This document shows positions 1-7,560 of a DNA stretch of 64,000 bases, piece after piece (the stretch's first letter is position 1; the number at the start of each line of letters is the position of its first letter). Source of the DNA: Candidatus Delongbacteria bacterium (GTDB taxonomy: Bacteria > CAIWAD01); the NCBI GenBank assembly GCA_041675285.1, contig JBAYTZ010000008.1, positions 62,001 to 126,000 of the forward strand, in the 5' to 3' direction. The notes beneath the pieces were generated by a model. It saw only the letters and a program-made list of their open reading frames with translations, was not told the DNA's origin and did no database searches. Made by a program: the position numbers and the translations under genes.

Positions 1-2079
1 GCTGTAGATGTCGCCTGGCGTTCCTTCCACCGTGCTGATCTTGAGGGATTTGGACCCTTCATAAGCCCATTCGTCCGTGGTGACCGCGTGGCTGCTCGGC
101 CACAAAGGGGTATACCAGTACCTGAGGTTGGCGGTGACATCCAGGCCCACCTGGAACGGCTCGTGGTCCTGGGAATAGGCCTCCACCGGCAGCGGATGCT
201 CCCAGCTGGCCGTTCCATCACTGGCTACGGCAAGATCCCGAACGGGGTACTTGTTCTGTTCCAAGGCGACCGTCAGCGCGGTGAGTTCATTTTGCCGGAA
301 CTCCACGCTGTCCTGCAACCAAATCTCGTGTCCCAAAGCCCACACACTGACGGTATAGGTCCCAGGGGTCCAGACTTCACCGTCATAGCTGCTGGCCCAC
401 GCGTCAATCTGGGTGCTCCCCGTGTTGTTCCCCAACTTGATCTTCAGGGTGTTCCAATCGAAACCCGCAGGATCATCCACGACGAAATCGAAATGAACGT
501 ACGAGGGCGTGCTGACACTCATGAATTCGATATCCAGCGCGGTGGTTTCCTCGGCCACAACCACAACATTTTCGATTACAACATCATAGCAGTTGACCTG
601 GGTGGCGAGGATGTCATAGGTGCCCGCCGGCAGGATCAGTTGGTAGGTGCCGGATCCCGTGCCGTGCGTCATGTACTGGGTGCTTCCATCATCAGCCGTA
701 ATGGTCGCCAGGGTGAACGGGTCCCAGTTGTAGATCTGAGTCAATTGTCCGGCAATGAAGCCGGCATTCGGGATCTGATTGAGGCTGAAATCATGGCCCG
801 TGACGGTTTCACCTTCCTGGACAACCACATTCGTCAAGGTCTCACTGATGTAGCCCGCCAGACTGGCCGTCACGTCGTAGGTGCCGGCCCCCAGCGCCAG
901 GGAATAGAATCCGCTGGTATCCGGATACGTGCCATTGGTGCCAACGGAAACGAGGACATCCTCCACGGAGCCAATGCTGCCGTTCAGACTTACGGATCCT
1001 TCAATATGGCTTAGTTCGGGAAGCTCCAAGATAAACAACTTGGTAAGCCAATTGGTATCATAATAGGATCCCAACATCATGCGTTCGTCATTGGAGATCC
1101 AATTAATCATGGTGGCGAATTGATAGTCTGCAGGATGATCCACGCCGAACATGTTTAAATAATTGTCAGCCCGCATGAAGCCCATTCCCGGCTTGTAAAC
1201 ATGAGCGTATTGCTCACCGGAATTAAAATCCCGCGTGACACCCACAATTAAGCCGGAATTGCTCACGTCGGTGCTTACCACACTCATCCAGAAGCTGGGG
1301 TTTTCCGGCTGCACGACCTCATAGCTTGCTCCGCCATCCGTCCACAAGGAGCCGAAGCTATTCATATAACCGGCCATATAGAGACCATTTTGGCTGAAGG
1401 CCGAAATTTCCCCATTGACCCAGTCCGGAGGAGATGCGACCGTTTCTTGAGTTATGTTTAAATTTGCGTCAACAGTCCATAACGTGGGGATCCAGTTTCC
1501 ATCAACACCCGCCATCCAACCGGCGAACTGTGTCCCGTCTTCACTGACCGCGTTGACTCTTCCATCTCGGGTATTTTCTTCGGGAGTCAGATCCAGGATC
1601 TGCCACTCACCCAATTCGTCTTGATACCACATGACAGGCGTCGTATGGGTAGCAGAAATCCACTGCATGCCACCCAGGAATGTCCCTGTAGAATTACAAC
1701 TCCAAACATTGCAGAAGAACATGTCACTGCTTTGCCCATAGGGAAGATGGGGCAACTCGTGATAGGTATTGTTCGCATCCCAGTAGCAGGGCAATTCGTG
1801 GCCCAGATTCGAATCAATCTTGGAACCGAAAATCCGTCCGTCATCACTGATGGCACCGGCTTCGGCGTTTGAATCCACCGTGACGAGGCCTTCGGCTTCC
1901 GTCCAGTACACGACTCCACTCCACGGGTAGTAGTAAGCCGCAACCTTCAAGCCGTCAGAAGTCACGCCGGCAACATTCGCTCCCTCCAAGTCGAATGGAA
2001 CCATTTCTCCAACTGGATACGCCCGCAGATGGGATGGCGCCAGTAACAGACCAAGCAAAAGCAGCGCATTCCATTTCAT
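1..2079 (-). CDS. Partial exported protein: HAF-like repeat propeller plus CarboxypepD-regulatory-like domains (C-terminus beyond window)
   Basis: The minus-strand frame is open from an ATG at 2079 to the window edge: 693 codons, with no stop when every triplet is read. The start has a strong AGGAG site (AAAAGGAGAAGATC) just upstream. Residues 1-20 form a signal peptide (MKWNALLLLGLLLAPSHLRA). Residues ~25-350 hold repeated short blades of the kind VAGVTSDG, GAISDDGRIFGS and AVSEDGTQFAGWM. These resemble the HAF family of extracellular repeats and probably form a beta-propeller. Residues ~355-430 look like a CarboxypepD regulatory-like Ig domain (IEGSVSLNGSIGSVEDV... ending GHDFSLNQIP). More beta-rich segments follow, and the last part resembles the start of a MAM/jelly-roll domain. 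A FlgD-like tail would be expected beyond the edge. No enzymatic motif is visible. GC is far lower than in neighbouring genes. Confidence 0.8.
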   Translation of the reverse strand, partial: MKWNALLLLGLLLAPSHLRAYPVGEMVPFDLEGANVAGVTSDGLKVAAYYYPWSGVVYWTEAEGLVTVDSNAEAGAISDDGRIFGSKIDSNLGHELPCYWDANNTYHELPHLPYGQSSDMFFCNVWSCNSTGTFLGGMQWISATHTTPVMWYQDELGEWQILDLTPEENTRDGRVNAVSEDGTQFAGWMAGVDGNWIPTLWTVDANLNITQETVASPPDWVNGEISAFSQNGLYMAGYMNSFGSLWTDGGASYEVVQPENPSFWMSVVSTDVSNSGLIVGVTRDFNSGEQYAHVYKPGMGFMRADNYLNMFGVDHPADYQFATMINWISNDERMMLGSYYDTNWLTKLFILELPELSHIEGSVSLNGSIGSVEDVLVSVGTNGTYPDTSGFYSLALGAGTYDVTASLAGYISETLTNVVVQEGETVTGHDFSLNQIPNAGFIAGQLTQIYNWDPFTLATITADDGSTQYMTHGTGSGTYQLILPAGTYDILATQVNCYDVVIENVVVVAEETTALDIEFMSVSTPSYVHFDFVVDDPAGFDWNTLKIKLGNNTGSTQIDAWASSYDGEVWTPGTYTVSVWALGHEIWLQDSVEFRQNELTALTVALEQNKYPVRDLAVASDGTASWEHPLPVEAYSQDHEPFQVGLDVTANLRYWYTPLWPSSHAVTTDEWAYEGSKSLKISTVEGTPGDIYS

Positions 2080-2751
2080 GATCTTCTCCTTTTATGAGCA
2101 AATTCTGTCGTTATTGTTTGATACGTTGAACTGCGCTATCAATCTCGATTGAAGGATAGAAATGGTCAATTGCGGGATTAGCTAGAACGCAATGCCATTG
2201 TCCGGGACCCAACCCTTTCGTCATCGGAAGTCGCATGATTGTACCACGCCCTGAGGGTGATCGTCATCGGGCAGGCTGCCTGGAGCCCCTGGCCCTGGCA
2301 AGGATAGGACAACATCTGTGCCAACCACCACCAACCATGGATAACCCAGTGATCGTGATGTTGTGCAACACGTTACGAGCCCTGCCGGGGCCTTTCCAGC
2401 TCGTAGGAATGTGACATGTCACAAATCTGTTATGAAAGAACTGAGTCGCTTTGAGATTGAGAGGGCCTACCCCGCAAATTCTGAACCATCCGGATTTGCA
2501 AAAGCGTTCATCCGGCAGAGAGATCAATCCAAATTGACCCAGGGTTCAGCACGTGGCCCCAGTGTTGCGTCTCGGGTTGGGCAGTCCGGACTCCGCACCG
2601 GGAATCCCTGTCAGGAGACCTGGAGCGGAAATCTGAGGCTCATCCGGTCTGAATGCACAAGCGCCTGCTTGCGGGCGCTGATCGGGACGGCTCCCCGCCG
2701 CCCCTGCCCAAAACCTGATGTGACGAATCCATGAGTGGAAGGAGACGGAGC
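2080..2751. other. Intergenic region of 672 bp, low GC, divergent
   Basis: This region separates the divergent genes at 2079 (minus) and 2752 (plus). It has no convincing ORF: the small ORFs here lack ribosome sites and protein-like composition. It contains a perfect 14-bp palindrome at 2410-2423 and an interrupted repeat TTGATA-N13-TATCAA (2118-2142) in the leader of the minus-strand gene. It probably holds both promoters, but no clear -35/-10 pair was found. GC rises to the genome level only in the last ~150 bp. Confidence 0.5.
2410..2423. promoter_or_regulatory. Perfect palindrome TGTGACATGTCACA, possible operator
   Basis: The sequence is its own reverse complement over 14 bp. The half-site TGTGA matches CRP/FNR-family operators. 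However, the gap between half-sites is 4 bp rather than the 6 bp of the classical CRP site, so a different dimeric regulator or chance is possible. It lies between two divergent exported-protein genes. Confidence 0.3.
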
Positions 2752-4350
2752 ATGAAGACCGGACTGACCCTGGCGGCCTTGATCACCGCCGGACCCCTGT
2801 TTGCCGCAGTGGTGATCAACGAGATCCACTACAACCCCGATCCCGGCGCCGACACCAGTTACGAGTTCTTCGAACTGCACAACACGGGCGCCGTGGACGC
2901 CGACCTCGGCGGCTGGGCCGTGACCTCCGGCGTGGTGCACAGCTTCGCCGCCGGCACCAGCATCCCGGCGGGCGGCTACCTCGTGGTGGCCAAATTGGCG
3001 AGCACGTACACGGGTGCGCCCTACCACCTCACCAACGTGGTGCAGTGGACCTCGGGCGACCTGAACAACGGCGGCGAGACCCTGACTCTGAGCGACGCCT
3101 CCGCCGGGGTGGTGGACACCGTGCCCTATGACGACGGCGGTTGTTGGCCGCTGGACCCGGACGGCCAGGGGCCCAGTCTGGAATTGCTGGATCCGGCGCA
3201 GGACAACAGCCTGTGCACGAGTTGGGCGGCCAGCACGGGCGTGGACTACGGCACTCCCGGCGCGCAGAACAGCGTCTTCGCCGGCGGCGGTAGCGCTCCT
3301 GTGATCAGCGGCGTGGCCCACAGCCCGGTGGCGCCCTCCTTCTTGGACGCGGTCACGGTGTCGGCCACGGTCACCGACGACACGGGCCTGGCGCTGGTGC
3401 AACTGGAGGTGGCGGTGGACGGCAACCCCAGCCAGTTGTTGGCCATGTCCAACCAGGGAGGCGACCTGTTCACGGTGCTGATCCCGGCCCAGGCGGCGGG
3501 CGCCGTCGTGGCCTACCGCGTGCTGGCCCAGGACGACAATGCCGAGACCACGCTGGGTGACTGGCAGGGGTACACGGTGGCTGCGGGCACGGTGGAGATC
3601 CTGATCAACGAACTGCATTACAACGGACTGGCCGCAGGCACGGATGTGGATGAGTTCATCGAACTCTTCAACCACGGCACGGCCACCGTGGACCTGGGCG
3701 GCTGGAGCCTCTCCGGCGTCACCTTCACCTTCCCCGCCGGCAGCTTCATCGCCCCCGGCGAGTATCGCGTGCTGGCGGTCAATTCCGAGGCGTTCGCGGC
3801 CCGCTACGGCTTCCTGCCCGACTTCCAGTGGACCTCCGGCGCCCTCTCCAACGACGGCGAGGCCATCGTGCTGAGCAACGCCTCCGCCCAGGAAATGGAC
3901 CGGGTGGTGTACGACGATGCCAGCCCCTGGCCCACCACGCCCGACGGCAGCGGTCCCAGCCTGGAATTGATCGCCCCGGCGCTGGACAACAGCCTGGCCG
4001 CCAACTGGCAGGCCTCGTTTGTGGACGGCGGCACGCCCCGTGGGCCCAACAGCACGGCGCCGGTGGTGGAAGCCATCGACGCGCCGCGCGGCTTCGCCCT
4101 GGCGCCGGCCTGGCCCAACCCCTTCAACCCGTCCACCACGTTGGCCTTCACGCTGGAGCAGGCGCAGGTCGTCGAACTGGCCGTCTTCGATCTGGCCGGC
4201 CGGCGCGTGGCCGTGCTGGCGCAGGGATTGCGCTCCGCCGGCACGCACCAGGTGGTCTTCCAGGCGGAAGGTCTGGCCAGCGGCCTCTACCTCGCCCGCC
4301 TGCAGGGCGAGGGCCGGCTGGAGTGCCAGCGCTTGGTCCTGGTCAAGTAA
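2752..4350 (+). CDS. Exported protein with two lamin-tail (LTD) domains and a FlgD-like C-terminal domain
   Basis: 532 aa from the ATG at 2752. This start is preferred over an in-frame ATG 21 bp earlier because GGAAGGAGACGG lies directly before it. Residues 1-18 are a signal peptide (MKTGLTLAALITAGPLFA). Two LTD domains follow, at ~19-150 and ~280-425, each opening with INEIHYN or INELHYN and continuing with EFFELHNTG / EFIELFNHG and LGGW. An Ig-like domain (~175-270) lies between them. The C-terminus (~445-532) has the WPNPFNPSTTLAF signature of FlgD-like/Ig-like tails and ends in LVLVK. LTD domains bind DNA or surfaces, or accompany extracellular nucleases; no nuclease motif is present here. 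The role is probably structural or adhesive at the cell surface. Confidence 0.85.
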   Translation: MKTGLTLAALITAGPLFAAVVINEIHYNPDPGADTSYEFFELHNTGAVDADLGGWAVTSGVVHSFAAGTSIPAGGYLVVAKLASTYTGAPYHLTNVVQWTSGDLNNGGETLTLSDASAGVVDTVPYDDGGCWPLDPDGQGPSLELLDPAQDNSLCTSWAASTGVDYGTPGAQNSVFAGGGSAPVISGVAHSPVAPSFLDAVTVSATVTDDTGLALVQLEVAVDGNPSQLLAMSNQGGDLFTVLIPAQAAGAVVAYRVLAQDDNAETTLGDWQGYTVAAGTVEILINELHYNGLAAGTDVDEFIELFNHGTATVDLGGWSLSGVTFTFPAGSFIAPGEYRVLAVNSEAFAARYGFLPDFQWTSGALSNDGEAIVLSNASAQEMDRVVYDDASPWPTTPDGSGPSLELIAPALDNSLAANWQASFVDGGTPRGPNSTAPVVEAIDAPRGFALAPAWPNPFNPSTTLAFTLEQAQVVELAVFDLAGRRVAVLAQGLRSAGTHQVVFQAEGLASGLYLARLQGEGRLECQRLVLVK

Positions 4351-4383
4351 TCCACGGGCGGAAGCCCGCCCACAGAACGACCT

Positions 4384-4417
4384 GCCCTCCGGCTGCCCGC
4401 GCGGCCGGAGGGCTTTT
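4384..4417 (+). terminator. Rho-independent terminator
   Basis: A perfect 10-bp stem, GCCCTCCGGC (4384-4393) with GCCGGAGGGC (4404-4413), has a 10-nt loop and is followed by TTTT. It lies 33 bp after the LTD gene. The rest of the 306-bp gap up to 4657 shows no gene. Confidence 0.85.
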
Positions 4418-4656
4418 CCTGCCCGGCCGGCTCGCGCGGCCTGGGCCGGGGCCGTGTCACAACGAAAAAGCAGGGACGGGCGCGCAGCGCGGCCGCATCT
4501 TGTCGGCGGCGGAATTTTTCTTCCCTGACCCGGCGCTAAACAGTAGCTTCGGTCTGCCCGATCATACCCAAGCAGCCAGTGTTCGCCCCTCGCCCGTTGC
4601 GGCCGGGAGAACCGTTGTAGCGCCCCCGGCGAGAGCCGGAAGGAGGAGTGGTGAAG

Positions 4657-7443
4657 ATGCGTCGCGTTGTCGCCCTGTTGGCCGTGCAGGCCCTACTGAC
4701 CGGTTCCGCCCTGGCCTGGACCACCGGCGGCACGCCCGTGGTCGAGGGCCAACTGTTGGTCCGCTTCGACCAGCCCGTCCGCTCCGCCCCGGAGGCGGAC
4801 CTGCTGCTGGGCGACTCCCGCCTGCAGGCCCGCCGCGAGCTGGTGCCCAGCCTGGGCATCTGGCTGGTGGAGCTGAAGGAGGGCCTGGGCGTGGAGCGGG
4901 CCCTGGCCGAACTCGAGGGGAACAAAGCCCTGCGCTGGGCCCAGGCGGACCACAAGCTCGAGCTGCGGACGACCTTCCCCAACGATCCCAGTTGGGGCAG
5001 CCAGTGGGACCTGCACAACACGGGACAGTCGGGCACGGCGGACGCGGACATCGACGCGCCGGAGGCCTGGGACCTGGGCACGGGCGGCACGGACGGCAAT
5101 GGTGACCCCATCGTGGTGGCCGTGGTGGACGGCGGCATGGAGCTGACGCACTCCAACCTGGCGCCCAACCTGTGGGTGAACGCCGGGGAGCTGGGGGGCA
5201 GCACGGGCGTGGACGACGACGGCAACGGCTACGTGGACGACCTGAACGGCTGGGACGCCTACGGCAACGACGGCGGCATTCCGACCCACGCCCACGGCAC
5301 GCACGTGGCCGGCACGGTGGGCGCGCGCGGCAACGACGGCAGCCAGGTGACGGGCGTCAATTGGAACGTCAAGCTGATGCCCGTGGCCGCCTCATCCAGC
5401 ACCACGTCCATTGTCAGCGCGGGCTACAACTACGTGCTGGTGGAGAAGACCCGCTGGCTCCAGTCGGGCGGGAGCCAGGGCGCCAACGTGGTGGCCACCA
5501 ACTCCAGCTTCGGCGTGGACCTGGCCTTTTGCAACAGCGGCAGCTATCCCATCTGGAACGACCTCTACGACGCCCTGGGCCAGGTGGGCGTCCTCTCCGC
5601 CGGGGCCACGGCCAACGCCAACTACAACGTGGACACCCAGGGCGATGTGCCCACCAGCTGCTCGAGCGACTGGCTGGTCTCCGTCACCAACACGACCAAC
5701 ACCGACGTCAAGTACAGCAGCGCGGGCTATGGCGCCACCACCATCGACCTGGGGGCCCCGGGCACCGCCGTGCTCTCCACCTACACGGGCAACAGCACGG
5801 CCACGCTGACCGGCACGTCCATGGCCACGCCCCACGTGGCGGGGGCCATCGCCTTCCTGCACTCCGTGGCGAGCCCGGGCTTCACGGCGCTCTACAACGC
5901 CGATCCCGCCGGCGCCGCGCTGCTGCTGAAGGAGATCCTGCTCGGCACGGTGGATCCCAAGCCCGGCCTGCAGGGGATCACGGTCTCCGGCGGGCGCCTG
6001 AACCTCTTCGCCGCGGCCCAGGCCATCTCCACCTACGGCGGCGGCCTGCTGAGCGGCGTGGTGCTGGGCCAGGACACGGGCCTGCCGCTGGCGGGAGCCG
6101 CTGTGACGGCCCAGCCCGGCGGGCGCAGCACGCTGACGGACGCCCTGGGCGCCTATTCGCTGGCTCTGCAGCCCGGCGGCTACACGCTCACGGTCACGGC
6201 CTACGGCTACCAGGCCGGGGTGGCCGAACTCGTGATGCCGGAGGAAGGGGGCCTGAGCCAGGACTTCACGCTGCTGCCCGTGCCCCGCGCCCACCTGTCC
6301 GGCGTGGTGCTGGACGGCCAGGGTCAGCCGCTGGCCGGCGCCGAGGTCCTGATCCAGGCCGTGGACCTGCCCGCCCAGCTCACCGGGCTGGACGGCGCCT
6401 TCGATTTCCTGCTGCCCGTGGGGGCGACCTACACGCTGGTCTCCCGCGGGGCCGCCGGCGAGCTGCACGATCCCCAGGCCGCGGACTCCTACGGCTACCG
6501 CGCCTACGATCCCGGCGATTCCGACTGGAGTTCGAGCCAGGTGACGCTGGACGCCGACGGCGAGCAGCGCGTGCTGCAGGGCCAGACTCGCGTGCAGTTC
6601 CAGTGGAGTCCCATCGACCCGGAGCAGGGCGGCGCGGGCACGGCCCTGGAGTTCACGGGCGACGACCAGACTCTGGCGCTGCCCCTGCCCTTCCCCTTCC
6701 GTTACTACGGGCAGGAGTTCAGCAGCCTGTCGATTTGCGGCAACGGCTGGCTGGCGCTGGGCAGCACCAGCAGCGTGGAGTGGCGCGGGCAGGCCATCCC
6801 CACCGCCGCGGCGCCCAACGCCGTGCTGGCGGCGCTCTGGGAGGACCTCTCCCCGCAGCAGGCGGCCAGCGGGGCCATCAGCACCTGGCATGACGCGGCG
6901 GGCGGGCGCTTCGTGGTGGAGTTCCACACCATTCGCCAGTACACGCCGGCCACGGCCTTCGAGACCTTCCAGGTGATCCTGCTGGATCCCGCCGTCCATC
7001 CCACCGTGACGGGCGACGGGGCCATCCTGATGCAGTGGCAGGAAGTGGGCGAGAGCGACAACGCCACCGTGGGCATCGAGAACCCCGCCGGCAGCGCCGG
7101 TCTGCAGTACTTCTACGGCCGCGGCAACGGGCTGAACACCCCGGGCGGAACGCTGCCCGCCAGCAACCCGGCGCCCGCGGCGGGCCTGGCCGTGCTGTTC
7201 ACCACCGGCCTCTTGCCGGTCACGCCCGTGCCCGGACCGGTGACGGATCTGGTCATCGCCGTGGAGGGAGGACTTGTGCAGCTGAGTTGGTCGCCCGTGG
7301 CGGCGGCCAGCAGCTACCGCGTGGAGAGCGCAACGGTCCTGGGCGGACCGTGGGCGAGCGAGGCCGTGACGGTCAGCCCGGCCTGGAGCAGCGGCGCGCC
7401 CGCGGATGCCCTGCGCCTCTATCGCGTGGTGGCCGTGAACTGA
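4657..7443 (+). CDS. Secreted subtilisin-like serine protease (S8) with C-terminal beta domains
   Basis: 928 aa from the ATG at 4657, with AGGAGG at 4641-4646; GTG codons at 4648 and 4651 sit too close to that site. A signal peptide (MRRVVALLAVQALLTGSALA) precedes an I9-like propeptide (~25-105). The S8 domain (~110-455) has its full triad: D158 in VVDGG, H213 in HGTHVAG and S388 in GTSMATPHVAG. The likely oxyanion Asn is in TNSSFG. Two CarboxypepD-regulatory-like domains follow (~465-545 and ~550-645). Next comes a beta-sandwich of the same type as in the giant proteins at 52-64 kb (FPFRYYGQEF, GNGWLALG, WEDLSP, NATVGIEN). An FN3-like domain ends the protein. Unlike its neighbours it lacks the NPFNPST tail. 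It is likely released from or held at the surface to degrade protein. Confidence 0.93.
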   Translation: MRRVVALLAVQALLTGSALAWTTGGTPVVEGQLLVRFDQPVRSAPEADLLLGDSRLQARRELVPSLGIWLVELKEGLGVERALAELEGNKALRWAQADHKLELRTTFPNDPSWGSQWDLHNTGQSGTADADIDAPEAWDLGTGGTDGNGDPIVVAVVDGGMELTHSNLAPNLWVNAGELGGSTGVDDDGNGYVDDLNGWDAYGNDGGIPTHAHGTHVAGTVGARGNDGSQVTGVNWNVKLMPVAASSSTTSIVSAGYNYVLVEKTRWLQSGGSQGANVVATNSSFGVDLAFCNSGSYPIWNDLYDALGQVGVLSAGATANANYNVDTQGDVPTSCSSDWLVSVTNTTNTDVKYSSAGYGATTIDLGAPGTAVLSTYTGNSTATLTGTSMATPHVAGAIAFLHSVASPGFTALYNADPAGAALLLKEILLGTVDPKPGLQGITVSGGRLNLFAAAQAISTYGGGLLSGVVLGQDTGLPLAGAAVTAQPGGRSTLTDALGAYSLALQPGGYTLTVTAYGYQAGVAELVMPEEGGLSQDFTLLPVPRAHLSGVVLDGQGQPLAGAEVLIQAVDLPAQLTGLDGAFDFLLPVGATYTLVSRGAAGELHDPQAADSYGYRAYDPGDSDWSSSQVTLDADGEQRVLQGQTRVQFQWSPIDPEQGGAGTALEFTGDDQTLALPLPFPFRYYGQEFSSLSICGNGWLALGSTSSVEWRGQAIPTAAAPNAVLAALWEDLSPQQAASGAISTWHDAAGGRFVVEFHTIRQYTPATAFETFQVILLDPAVHPTVTGDGAILMQWQEVGESDNATVGIENPAGSAGLQYFYGRGNGLNTPGGTLPASNPAPAAGLAVLFTTGLLPVTPVPGPVTDLVIAVEGGLVQLSWSPVAAASSYRVESATVLGGPWASEAVTVSPAWSSGAPADALRLYRVVAVN

Positions 7444-7468
7444 GACTCGTGCCACCGGTGCCTTGAAG

Positions 7469-7498
7469 AATCGGCGGATCCAGCTGGATTCGCCGATT
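7469..7498 (+). terminator. Terminator hairpin after the subtilase gene
   Basis: AATCGGCGGATCC (7469 onward) pairs with GGATTCGCCGATT (to 7498). This gives a 13-bp stem with one G-T pair and an AGCT loop, followed by TCTGTTT. Confidence 0.75.
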
Positions 7499-7560
7499 TC
7501 TGTTTCGACCCATGCGAAGCAGTGCTAGAGTGTCTCAACCTTTCTGCATGGGAGACTCTC

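Noticed and set aside
88..1014. Plus-strand open frame in the first kilobase
   Set aside because: It is antisense to a 693-codon minus-strand frame with signal peptide and repeats; its translation shows no family features.
2264..2734. Small open frames in the 2.1-2.75 kb gap
   Set aside because: No ribosome sites, conflicting strands and no recognisable protein features.
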